From contig CP136061.1 of NCBI GenBank assembly GCA_032622095.1, positions 98,453,345 through 98,517,344 on the forward strand: 64,000 nucleotides of DNA. The letters are read 5' to 3'. Under the pieces are notes generated by a model that searched no databases, was not told the DNA's origin, and saw nothing but the letters and a program-made list of their open reading frames with translations. This DNA comes from Siphonodentalium dalli. Taxonomy: Eukaryota > Mollusca > Scaphopoda > Gadilida > Siphonodentaliidae. A program made the translations under genes and the position numbers. Below, piece after piece: positions 49,936 to 61,500 of this stretch (its first letter is position 1; each line of letters starts with the position of its first letter).

Positions 49936-50395
49936 TATGTGACCCGCCATATCAAACCCAGTCGTAAGTCGGGATTTGTTGTTACCCTGTGCCAATGCAT
50001 TCTCTTATATATGCGAGTCGACCATAGGTCGCATCGCATATATAAGAGAATGCATTGGCCTAACAATTTTTTATCATTTTTTTTAAATAAATGTTCTTAC
50101 AATTCTTAGGACATAAAATAAAAAACATCCATTACCCTGCAGGGAGCCTCACACATATATAGAAGCATATAGAAGAGTGCCGTCTGCTCATGTTTGTCTG
50201 GGGCTCTGTATGGGTGAAATTATAAAATTGTTAAAGAATACAAGAAAAAATTATTAAAATTGTAAACAATTGTTAGGCCAATCATTCTCTTATATATGCG
50301 AGACGACCTATGGTCGACTCGATATAAGAGAATGCATTGGCACAAGGTAAAAAAAATCCCGACTTACGACTGGGTTTGATATGGCGGGTCACATA
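49936..50395. mobile_element. Nested-hairpin MITE, GTGACCCGCC family, copy 2
   Basis: TIR TATGTGACCCGCCATATCAA at both ends. Cassettes lie at 49991-50059 and 50277-50341, the second with two small deletions. It ends 42 bp beyond the polyadenylation signal of the - strand gene at 50519-50906. Confidence 0.9.
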
Positions 50396-50436
50396 TATCA
50401 TTTGGCTGGTGGACTATAAAATTTCAATTTTAGTAT

Positions 50437-50442
50437 TTATTG
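50437..50442 (-). terminator. Polyadenylation signal
   Basis: AATAAA on the - strand, 77 bp after the stop codon of the gene at 50519. Confidence 0.55.
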
Positions 50443-50518
50443 ACTTTTTTTCTGGAATAACAACGATTGCTCTTGTATACTTGACTTGACCTTTACCTTT
50501 GAAAAATGAATATAAAAT

Positions 50519-50906
50519 TCAAAATATATAATTATACACCAACATTCCAACGAAGAGCCAATAAAGAGACCGGAACCATCCACCAGTGCCAGAAATGGAA
50601 TCATGCCTAGTATTTGGATTGTGTTCAAACAGATAAGTATGTTCTGTTTTCAATACCGCATCGTCTGAGATCCAGAAATACCTTTGCACATTCAAACTAA
50701 GGCACATGTATGTACTTACCACTATTGTTGAGAAGTATACACCTATACGCACCGAACGCGTATAGTTTTAAGAAACGGTACGTGCATGCGCAGACTCCAT
50801 CAGCATTGCACTCAGAACCATACATACAGAAGTGTTTGTTACTACTGTTACATGGCCTTCCCAGTAAGATTGCGTAGCATGTAGGTATCATGACGAGAAA
50901 GACAAT
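50519..50906 (-). CDS. Last two exons of a small secreted EGF-like, probably GPI-anchored protein
   Basis: The exon 50906-50720 follows a TTTCACTTCTAG acceptor and ends at a consensus GTAAGT donor. Read in phase 0 it gives a hydrophobic start (IVFLVMIPTCYAILL) that looks like the end of a signal peptide. A six-cysteine EGF-like module follows: PCNSSNKHFC, MYGSEC, NADGVCAC, then a final C after a longer loop. A 55-bp intron (50719-50665, GTAAGT to CTCAG) joins it in phase 1 to the terminal exon 50664-50519. That exon ends with SGTGGW then FRSLYWLFVGMLVYNYIF and a stop. Small residues, a short spacer and a hydrophobic end with no cytoplasmic tail fit a GPI-anchor signal. The exon with the start codon was not found. 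The very short intron is the weakest point. It could also be a relic of a larger receptor gene. Confidence 0.5.
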
Positions 50907-53335
50907 CTAGAAGTGAAACAACGAGATTTATTTGTATGCGCCCATGGGTCCGTACAATCACTCCCTAAGTTTGTAATTTCAGCGTTCCTGAGTAATTTCA
51001 CAGCGGAACTTGTGCTTTATAGTACTCCACCAAATGTATCCTGGGAAGGAAATTACTTGCTTGTTTATTAGAAACGTTGTGGTAGTATGCACTGCAGTTG
51101 CAAATTTCATGCAGGGGATCACGTTAAACGGACAATGGCGTACAAAATATTCAAAGACAAATATCCTGTCCCTATTGATTTTGTTCTAGGAAAACAAATC
51201 CAATGCAATCGACGATTTCAGATAATTGTAATATTCGTGACACTCATGTACATGGCTAGATGGTCCCCGTTGGGTAACGTAACATTTCCAATTGCACCAG
51301 GTCTCTCCACTTCAACCAGACCAAACTCCCAGGTTTGCAGAATTCTATGTGCACCCCTTCTTGAGTTGGAACTTTCCCATTGTTACCAAAATGTTGGAAA
51401 TGTCCATGCTACTGTTCTACATAATTACTGCATGGATGGAAAATCAAACAATGAGAAGAATTTCAACATAATATGTTGGGTAAAATTTCCAACTACTGTT
51501 ATGTCGGGTTAGAAATTTCCAATAGTTAAAAAATTCAACCAAAGTTGCATTGGTTAGACATCCACACGTCAATGCCCGGGTCCCATCATGGCAACGTTCC
51601 TGGTGACCCTATATCAGGCTTTAATTCTCATTTCTAGACATAATTTATCAACATGGTCAAGTAAGGTTTTATGTTACATGTTTTTATCAGTTCGTCGACA
51701 GATATCGGAAAACACGCATATCGGTTGCCCTTGAAATTACCAGGGGTAGAACCCGAAGTTGGAAAGTTGAAAAGTTTGAAGTACCATGCAGCTGGAAAAA
51801 TTCAACCCATGATGGGGTGCGATGGCTTTTCTCGAACTTGATATTTTCGACCTGTGTCAAGGATTGGTGTTCATTTGAAAATTCCAATATTGAGACTCCC
51901 ACATATATAGCACCATCTACTTAAACTATACCAAATTCTCGGTCCCTTTCATGTATACCCAACTAAACTGCTGAATTTAGGTAAACGTGTGACATTTGGT
52001 TCATAACCAACACGCACTACTATACTTACCAACGATCAGGGGACCCCGATTTGTTCTAAGAATTCACTCATGGAACATTATGTGTGGCACTATTGGCCAA
52101 ATTAAATTATTTAGATCACAAGGTGACCGCAAACATCTTGAACACGCAAATGCCATGGGTTCAAATAAGTTACATAATGTCATGGTAAATATTTGGATTA
52201 ACGCAACTTAGCCTGAAATTATCAGTAACCGTTTCTTGTTTCATCACAAAATGCCAGGACCCCCGATTCACAGCGTATCTGTGTAGCTTCGCACACATAT
52301 CGTTTATATATATACGTGTTAAGCCCAAGCCCGACCACTGTATCTCTTTAATTCCATTATTAATTAAAATCTGGGCCGTTGACATGGTTACTCCTTTCAA
52401 CTCAATTGAGCATAAACCACTGACGATGGGTTAACAATTCAGATTACTGTACCGCATTACAAATAAACATGTACCCAGCTAATCCCACTCACCATTATCC
52501 GCAAGGGGAATGGTCGTGATCGCGTGAAAATCAATAATGTAGCCCATGCAGTAGTAATCCAATACTGAATTTTCACAAAAAATGTTATTATTGTTGTACT
52601 ATAGAATACGCTTAGCCAGCACTTTACCATTTGCAGCGGCTACAGTCTTTGGCACATCCAATATCCGATAAATCACAGCACATTTAATATTTCATCACCA
52701 ACTAATCGGCGCATGAACATTGACAAAGAACACGATCGGAAACATTAAATAACCTAGGAATAAGCGCTATGTTTTACATATCACATACTCGTTTATGGGC
52801 ACACTATTAATAAATGGGCACACTATTAATAAACTGATCGCAGCATATATTATTTAGCCTCTCAGATGCTACACAGTCTTTATCCATGCAATGTTCATGG
52901 TTTTTCTTGGGTGAAAATAAAAGGTCCACAATACCTCATACAAAATACACAAAACACATGCCTCGTGCAAACTTTGTTTATACTACACCAAGTAACTATA
53001 GGGTTGTCTGCAAATGAGTAGATCGCTGTTACTACAAGGAATGCATTGACATTGACGTGCAGTCTCCATTTAACCACAACGTATCATTGCTGGAGTTAGC
53101 ACAGCTGTTTACGAAAAATTAGGTCTTATGTAGTTAGAAAATGGATAGAAGGCCCTTGAGAATTTGAATATAAAACATGGCTTAAATGGCTTTTTTTTAA
53201 ATTAGATCCGTCGATGAAAGGCTACAAAAATAGTTTAATACACGTACGACTTCTATTTCATAGAATTCGTGTACTTCTGCTTGAGAAAAACTTGCGTTTG
53301 TGCGACATTGAAAGTTCTCAAGTATCCATGACAAA
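50907..53335. other. No supported gene
   Basis: TTGGAAATTT-type degenerate repeats at 51360-51560 and 51740-51800 resemble 5830-6250. The 141-codon frame at 51087-51512 (+) overlaps these repeats and shows no domain. A 20-bp direct duplication (ATGGGCACACTATTAATAAA) is near 52795-52835. The upstream exon of the - strand gene should lie here or further right but was not identified. Confidence 0.45.
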
Positions 53336-53540
53336 GTTCACCGATATACCCATATATTATACCCGTTCACCGATATACCCATATATTATACCCGTTCACC
53401 GATATACCCATATATTATACCCGTTCACCGATATACCCATATATTATACCCGTTCACCGATATACCCATATATTATACCCGTTCACCGATATACCCATAT
53501 ATTATACCCGTTCACCGATATACCCATATATTATACCCGT
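53336..53540. repeat. 29-bp tandem repeat, about seven copies
   Basis: The unit TTCACCGATATACCCATATA then TTATACCCG repeats without visible mutation. Because 29 is not a multiple of three, the frame running through it cycles with an 87-bp period. Confidence 0.97.
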
Positions 53541-54630
53541 TCCCATCGGACGCGGATCGCAAACTCGCTAGTATTAGGAGGAAATATGGAAGATATGGAC
53601 ACTGTGCACTGAGTTGTATACCATGCATGATAGAGTTGTCCACAAACAAAATGTAAGATACACGAACCGTACGAAAACTGTGAACGGGTAAAATAATACT
53701 ATTTACATGTAGCTATATGTAAAATGCGTAATTTACCATTGTTTGAATTGATGACCGTTCACGAGTTAAAGTTCCTTGTTTAAATGAATTGATCATGGCA
53801 GCACATGAGATGCCGTGGATCAGTATCACGGGAGCTACAGAAGGTCCGGAAAGTATAGGTGAATTTCATAACAGCCTAATGGGTGGGTACTTTCTAGTTG
53901 ATTTAGGCTAATCATTTTATGATTATGTTACCCGAAATTGATAAGGTTTGTCGAGTGGCCCATGCATTTGGGTTGGTGTGCGGGGATACCTTCAAATGAG
54001 TCAATTAATGTTCAAGAAAGTAGCTGCAGGATCTAACAGAAAGAACAAATGCTCGAATTTTGACTCGATTTTTAAAATACATGTCCCATTGCTGGTCTAT
54101 CTCTAGCCGACATGTCGTCTCAACATATTGGCAATTGTCACATTTTAAGTAGCAAATTCTTCTCATTCTAAAAAATACATTCAATCAACTTTCTTATATT
54201 CAGTAGTTATTGTTATCCAATAACGAACTTTTGCTGGTTGAAACTATTGTTATGTAAACAAAAACTGTTGCACTGATTTATTAACAATATTAATAATGTG
54301 AAACATCGCTAATTTATAGATTTATGTTTACAAACTTTTGTTAACGACACGGGAATTTAACTAACACATGCCAGAGCAAACATATGTGAGGAATTAAGTT
54401 GGATATATTAAGCGTATAATACTCGGACTATATATTTAGATGTATTAGATAAAATAAAAGTCATGTAACCATATATAGTCTAATCACTTTCCGACTACAA
54501 TGACTCCGCGCCCAACATTTGCTTCCGCACGCGTCCAATTCAAGTCGTATAGCGAATGGTATTGTAATATATCAACAAACAAGCTGACATAGTGCAACAC
54601 AAAGGACATGTATATTTACAAAGTGTGTTA
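53541..54630. other. No gene recognised
   Basis: An old repeat shared with 30060 and 39225 lies near 54230-54340. Confidence 0.45.
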
Positions 54631-55094
54631 TATGTGACCCGCCATATCAAAACCAGTCGTAAGTCGGGATTTTTTTTACCCTGTGCCAATGCATTCTCTT
54701 ATATATGCGAGTCGACCATATGTCGCCTTGCATATATAAGAGAATGCATCGGCCTAACAATGTTTCATCATTTTTTTAAAATAAATGTTTCTTACAATTT
54801 TTAGGACATAACATAAAAAAACATCCATTACCCTGCAGTGAGCCCCACACATATATAGAAGCATATAGAAGAGTGTCGTCTGCTCATGTTTGTCTGGGGC
54901 TCTGTGTGGGTGAAATTATAAAATTGTTAAAGAATACAAGAAAAAATTATTAAAATTGTAAAACATTGTCAGACCAATGCATTCTCTTATATATATGCGA
55001 GGCGACCTATGGTCGACTCGCATATATAAGAGAATGCATTGGCACAGGGTAAAAAAATCCCGACTTACGACTGGTTTTGATATGGCGGGTCACA
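54631..55094. mobile_element. Nested-hairpin MITE, GTGACCCGCC family, copy 3
   Basis: Same TIRs, cassettes at 54685-54753 and 54973-55043, and the same asymmetric centre as at 49936, in the same orientation. Confidence 0.9.
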
Positions 55095-55889
55095 GTCATA
55101 CATGAATGTTATGATAAATGACATGTACATACCGTCAATACAGGAAGCAGTAACGTATAACGTGTCATCGTTGGTATTGATTTGCTGTACAGTCACCTAT
55201 AACAACGAAACAAGTAAAATGTGTTATTATGTGCCACATATCACATATTCTGAAATCACGTTCATTATTTTGGTATTTCATATTATACACGCTGTTAGAA
55301 CTATGCCCGCCAATTTAACGGTGTCATTTAACATCGCTGCTAACCGTGCATCAATATGGCTAACTCAGGGTTAGTCACAAGCATTTGGGTCACTTTGACA
55401 AACCCACACCTTTCAGCGAGTCACTGCGACTAACTCTGGTGTTAGTTATTGTGACTAAGTTACACCAAGAATAACTCTAATTACAGCATTGCCTTAAATT
55501 ATGCTTAATGTGCATTGCTAATTTCCATTATACACCACGCAGTTGTATTGGATCTATAATTGAACGAATGTGATGGGAGGATATAATAGCATATATATAT
55601 ATATCAGAAATTCACTCCCACATGAAATGCTACACTATTTGGATAAAAGTTTCTTATTCCATGACACCACAGACATCTCGAAAAATGAACAAGTTAACAG
55701 ACCTTTACAACAAACTTTTGCTATTCCTCTCAACAGACCATGCATACAGTATTGAAATCTGTGTTTTAGAGAATGGATTGAAATTTTCTCCTGCTTTCAG
55801 TTCGGTCTCTGATTCTGGATAATATATCGTCTGGTTGATATTGATAACAGATGTTCAATCTTCTTTCTTTTTTTAATATGACCCTGGTT
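55095..55889. other. No gene recognised
   Basis: The frame at 55102-55374 has no recognisable domain. Confidence 0.45.
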
Positions 55890-56425
55890 CCTCCCATGTT
55901 TGCCACAGTGACCCCATTTTACAAATCTGAACCACAGTAACCCAATGGCCCTCCGTACCAAACATAAGCTATATAGACACGGTGATTCTTGAATTGTCGT
56001 TTTAAGAAGTACTATGGAGAGAAAGAGTTATGGCCCTGGCTTCGCAACTGTTTGACTTGATGACCTCATTTTAACAAATTTGAATGCGGGTCACCTTGTG
56101 AACATCCACATCAAATATGAACATATTCGGTCTTATGGTTCTGGAAACGAAGTCGTTTTAAAAACTACTATGGAGAAAAAGAGTTATGGCCCTGGCTTAG
56201 CAACTATTTGACCGGTGACATAATTTTAACAAATCTGAATGTGAGTCACCCTCAGGGACCATCCACACCAAATATGAACCAATTCGGTCTGATGGTTCTG
56301 GAGAAGACGATTGTTGACGGATGGACGGACGGATGTGCGTCAGGACGGTACGACATCTCAACGGATGGACGGACGACGGAGTGATGAATATAGCTCCACC
56401 GGAGACGTCGTCTCGGGTGAGCTAA
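55890..56425. repeat. Tandem repeat ending in GGAC tract and terminal hairpin
   Basis: Two monomers of about 165 bp (ACTATGGAGA, AAAGAGTTATGGCCCTGGCT, then TTTTAACAAATYTGAATG) are followed by (GGAC)-type sequence at 56317-56375 and a hairpin at 56389-56422 (TAGCTC..GGAGAC, loop, GTCTC..GAGCTA). The hairpin end followed by CTAAAA resembles a rolling-circle element 3' end. Confidence 0.7.
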
Positions 56426-56740
56426 AACAACATAGTTCTGAAAACCGATTGGAAAATAAACCGTCAGAGTAATCGCAAACATTTTTTGGTGTGAACTTTC
56501 CAACTGATGTCGTGTGAATGATGAAATCTGGACATTCCAATTATTGGACATTGTGACGAAATTGGTAGAGGTGGCACACCCCAAGACATCCCGACCGCTG
56601 TATACAGTACATATTAAGCTTATATCTTGAGATGTACAATATAATTCAGTTTGTTTCTACTCACCTGAGAAATTTTGGAAATCGTCTCAAAATTCACACA
56701 ATGTGTCGATATATACTATGTTATTCCCCACTATAAACCG
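56426..56740. other. No gene recognised
   Basis: Short TTTCCAAC-type repeat near 56490-56540. Confidence 0.4.
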
Positions 56741-57040
56741 CATTGGCGATCGTCTGTCACTGTCCAGTTCGCGCTTAATCTGGGATCAGTCTGCATGGAC
56801 AACTGCTTCGAGCTTGCGGCGACTTTTATATTCAGCTGGACAAGATTGTGAATGTGACACTCAGATGTTATGCTCAGCGCGCAATCTCCAGCAATTACAT
56901 CGTAATCCTACTTTAATACACCACCATTGTCCAGCCACGCCAATGCTTTTCATGTGGCCAATCTCGGACATAAATAATGTACTGACCGATATATAATATA
57001 CCACATATGACCGCCTATTCACCCCGTAAACCTGCGGAAT
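56741..57040 (-). pseudogene. Galactose-binding-like exon relic, copy A
   Basis: On the - strand, after a TTCCGCAG acceptor at about 57035, phase 1 gives GLRGE, a stop (TAG), then AVICGILYIGQYIIYVRDWP and, in the same frame, EKHWRGWTMVVY. The pattern, aromatic residue, V-x-x-G, YI..YIIY-R, then R-G-W-T-M-V-V, follows the core strands of F5/8C and fucolectin-type galactose-binding-like domains. Copy C at 63.4 kb has TGG (Trp) where copy A has TAG. Assignment rests on pattern only. Confidence 0.4.
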
Positions 57041-57328
57041 CGTAGGAGTACAATTACCAAATGAAAACCAAATGTCTGTCCGTAACCCTGTCACGATTTT
57101 CGCATATTTTGAACATTTCACGCATATTTTCGATTTATTCAAAAATTTGGACCATGGGATGTGGTGTATTTAAAAAAATGATATTGCACTGTGAAAAGGA
57201 TATCACTCTTAAAACAATAGGTACTATACTTGTCCCGTGTGGAGTACCAAACTATTGGTACATTGGAGTACCTAAAATTTGCAGAATATAAAACTGCTAT
57301 CATTGTTCACTGACCAGTTCGCGCTTAA

Positions 57329-58262
57329 GGACTTTGCTAACCCAATTTTCCCCAAATTTAATAGAGTCCAAAATAAAGGTTTATGTTCACATTTATTAGT
57401 AATCACAGTAACCAAACCCATGGATGCAACATTTTAAGAGTATAATTCATGGTAGATTATGTTAGAAATTTGTAGAAGTTTTTAAAATCTATTTTTTCGA
57501 ACCCAAATTCAACATACACAAAGATTATGTCTAACAAAAAGATATGGGTATGTGTACTGAACACTGAAGAATGATGAACAATAAAGATATACTCACATTT
57601 CTTCAGTTTTATTAAGAGTTTTGGCTTGGAAGCAGTTGTTTACAAATGGTAGATTTCATTGCTCAGCAAAGCTATTTGGGAACTGAATTTGATGGGTCAA
57701 GATAATGTTCACTCAAGCCTGCTGTGATTATGACCAGCCAGTGCTGAAGCATGAGAGTACTTTATCCTGAGTCAGGCTGATTGGTGACCTAGTTTCTGTG
57801 CTATGTGGTACACCAGATTGGGTATTAGACAGTTCTTTTGTCAAGAGATTCACAACACACCACTGTCCACAGATATTAACATTTAACTGCCACCTCACTA
57901 CAAGCGATGTCAGGTAACTTACTCAATTATTTGTAAACAATTGGTTCTTAGTAATTTTAGCAAAGAATGCTTGATGAATATGAATATTATTTTATTGTTC
58001 ACCATTCTTCACAGTGTTCAGTAGACATTGCCATTTTTTTTTCTTTGATATGGACTTTGTGTTTATTGATTTTGGGTTCGAAAAAATAGATCTTAAAAAC
58101 CTCTATAAATTTCACATTCAGTATTTATAACATATTCCACCATGAATAATACTCTTAAAATGTTGCATTCATGTGTTTGGTTTCTGTGATTACTAACAAA
58201 AGTGAACATAAACCATTATTTTGACTCCATCAAATTTGGGGAAAATTGGGTTGGCAAAGTAC
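57329..58262. mobile_element. TTAA-flanked 934-bp inverted-repeat element
   Basis: TTAA at 57325-57328 and 58263-58266. Arms of about 275 bp (ACTTTGCYAACCCAATTTTC onward) are inverted copies at roughly 80-85 percent identity by eye. The 385-bp centre has no coding capacity. The empty site is preserved at 56762-56798, where CCAGTTCGCGCTTAATC is uninterrupted. Confidence 0.92.
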
Positions 58263-58490
58263 TTAATCCCGGATCAGCCTTTACGGATAACTGCTTCGAG
58301 CTTGAGGCGAATTCTAGGTTTCTTCAGCTGGGCAGTATGTGACACGATAAAGCTGTTATGCCCAGCGCGTCATTCCCATCAATTACGGCGTAAACCTACA
58401 TTAATGGGGTGTCAAACCGCCACAGCAAACGTTATATCTGAAGCAGTTGTCTTGGGAACTGAACAGCTAAAACGGCCATATTATTAGACA
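58263..58490. repeat. Copy B of the sequence at 56741-56920
   Basis: ACTGCTTCGAGCTTG.GGCG and GTTATGC.CAGCGCG blocks match copy A in order. Together with 57290-57328 it forms a second copy, split by the TTAA element. Confidence 0.85.
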
Positions 58491-58530
58491 GACATATATA
58501 GCATTTAACTGACGACTGGGCTTGTAGTCC

Positions 58531-61500
58531 AGGCACAATAGACGTGAAAAGGGAAAAGTAAGGAAACAAAACGGGGAAAGCTGATTTTTTTTTATATTAT
58601 TTAGGCCATATCATCGGGGACGCGACACGGAAAGTCCTCTGAAATCCGAGTTGAGCTTTCTGAGTTAAACCATTTTTCCATATAAAAAACAAACGTTTAT
58701 CTTTTTCACAATCATGGGAATAATGGGATGCTATAACAATTTTTCAGCCGAAACATATACCAAATATACTCAATATTGTTCAATACACAATTCGCGAACC
58801 AGAGACACTAATTCAACGGGGTATGAGTGAATTTCGCAGATATGGATATACAATAACATAATGACCCCAAAAGATGACGATTTTTTTTTAGACAAACTGT
58901 CGTATTCGATGTCAAATTTCTCGGGCTACTCATTACATAGGCGCGAGCAGTTTATTTTAAAAACTGCACAGATATCACTCCTTCAATACCATGTGTGTAA
59001 TTAGCGACTATACGTAAGATAAGTGACTACTACTTGTAAAAACATAACCCTACCCCCTAAACTGGCTCTCGTCATATTTTGCTCTTCCGCTAGCCCAAGC
59101 GCTTGTTGTAGAAAACACCACAACTGTGAAAAAGGTGATAAAAGCATGAGACTTGGCACACATGTTCCGCTACTGTTCATTTTGACATGTGACGACGTTT
59201 GCGACAGGCTCTTCTTAGAAACGGTTGCTAGGCAACTATCAGGCATCGAATTAATGCATATGACTGATATTATGTATGAGTTCTAACAAACTAAACTACT
59301 TTGTGTAGCATTTTTATGGCGAAAATAATTGTTGTCAGTTTTGACCTGACTGACAAATTACCATATCTCTTACTTACTGGGGGTGACGGTTGCTAGGGAC
59401 ACAACCAAAATCTAAAAATGCACATATGACTGATATTATGGTAGCTTTAAGAAACTAAACTACACCAAATAGCAATTTTATGTTGAAAACAATTATAATA
59501 GTTGTTGTTAGTGTTGAACCATATAATTCGTACTTATAGGAATGGTAACTGTTGCCAGGGTGACACCAAAAATACAAAAATGCACATATGACTGATATTA
59601 TGGTAGCTTTAACTACACTCGTTTTTTTATGGCTCAAACAATTACAAATGTTGTTAGTGTGAGCCTAACCAGAATGTGCTACAAATTTAGTTTTCATATG
59701 GGTACAATTATCCGCTATGCTCCATCAGTTCAGATATCGGGAATTCAAAGTGAGAGTAGATATTTAATATGAGGCATGACCATAAACGTTATATATATAG
59801 GCCATAGACCCACACAGCTAGATGTATAATGTAAGTCACAGACCCACTCTACTATATATGAAGAACATAGGGACAGTCACCAATATGTTAGCCACGGACC
59901 TAGCCTACAATAGTTAGGTTAGCACCAGGCACATATACATAGTCCTAGTATATACCCATGTCCATACCTATATACTATGGACAAAGGATATGTATAGTCC
60001 ATGAACCAGACCGCTTCATGTGAGCCCTTATATATTGGCCTTGGATCCAGGCATCTACAGTCTATGCACACAACATGTAACCATAATGTTAGACCTGGTC
60101 ACCGAGGCCGCAATGGAGCGATGCCGTGTTATAGAAATATAATAGTATAATCTAAGGCGATGGACCCAGCCCAGTATACATGTTGTATGATATCTAAGCT
60201 GCATAGTCAAGGACCATGACACTATTACATGGTGAAAATACCCAAGTGCCCACATGTAGATTCTGTACTCAGATACCATAGACCAATCCGATGCAAAATA
60301 CATTAATTTAGTACACCATGGATTCCGGACCCTATATATGGTATGAACATATGGGACAGTTTTGTGACAGACCAACCTATATATAGATATTGGACCGATG
60401 CCACATATGAGAATTTTAAGGGTGGAGGCCCCTATAAATAGCCCATGCACACGTGGCACTGTATGTTGGCATTGGACACATGCGCATATGTGTAGACCAT
60501 GGACCACGGCCGATATATAGCATTGTATCCAGGCATAAGCAGGTATCTATAAGTAGGATATTGGCCCACCCCCGTATACGTGATATATCTACACCATAGA
60601 CCCAGGCACGTTTAAGAAGTGCTAATACCAGTTGACTATAATGATGTATGCATTGGATATAGGTGCATACATGCATATGTAGGACATGGACACATGTCCC
60701 TAAATGTAAGCTACGGAACCGGCGTTATTAGTCAGTTCATATATTCACATATATGCTGGTAGGCAATGGGCTGATCCAAATATAAAGGAGAAACATGGAC
60801 CCGTGTACTTCGGGTAAGTCATGGACCAAAATACCTGTGTATGGGTCCACGTCTCTATATGTGTACCATATATGTACGCCCGTTTTCAGCCAATCGACCA
60901 ACGCCCTCTTGGATGGATGGCCCTACAGATAGGCCATGTGCACCACTATAGCTTGGCTATGGACCGAGGTTCATATAGGTAGAGAATTGAGACGGGCCAC
61001 TATGGACAGCCCATGTATCCAGGCTGATTTAGTTATGACCCTATCCAACAGTTATGACCTTATTACCAGGCATTTATATGTAAAACATGAACCCATCCCA
61101 TAAATGTACATGTTACAGGACTATCTAGGTTATATTCACAGCCATGCATATGCCATGGACCCATGTGAACACCACATGTAGTGCAATTACACAGGTGCCT
61201 ATAGTTATGAACCCATGACATGTACCCAGGTCTACAAAACAAATCCATAGTACCAGCCCTAAATAGTATATAATCGGTTCAGCTCCTTTCTGTGACATGG
61301 ATACAGTAGTTAAGACACGTCGTTGGGTGCGGTTCCATATAGATAGGTCATGAACCATGGTAACTATGGGTTACTAATGGGCCAATGGCTGCCCATGGAA
61401 ATAGTAAATGGGCACCGGTTCCTAAAGGTAGTTTATGATATCTCACTCTGAAATATATAGGTCATGCTCATGTACAAGCTCATGTAGACACACCGTGATA

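Noticed and set aside
51087-51512. 141-codon + strand frame
   Set aside because: Overlaps degenerate TTGGAAATTT repeats and contains no recognisable domain.
52895-53077. Signal-peptide-like - strand frame upstream of the EGF-like exon
   Set aside because: The first codon is GTG rather than ATG, and no donor was convincing.
53214-53612. 132-codon frame through the 29-bp array
   Set aside because: Most of its length is the repeat read in three successive frames.
27648-55043. CRISPR-like array of palindromic repeats
   Set aside because: Units are kilobases apart, lie inside transposon ends, and the genome is eukaryotic; there are no spacers or cas genes.
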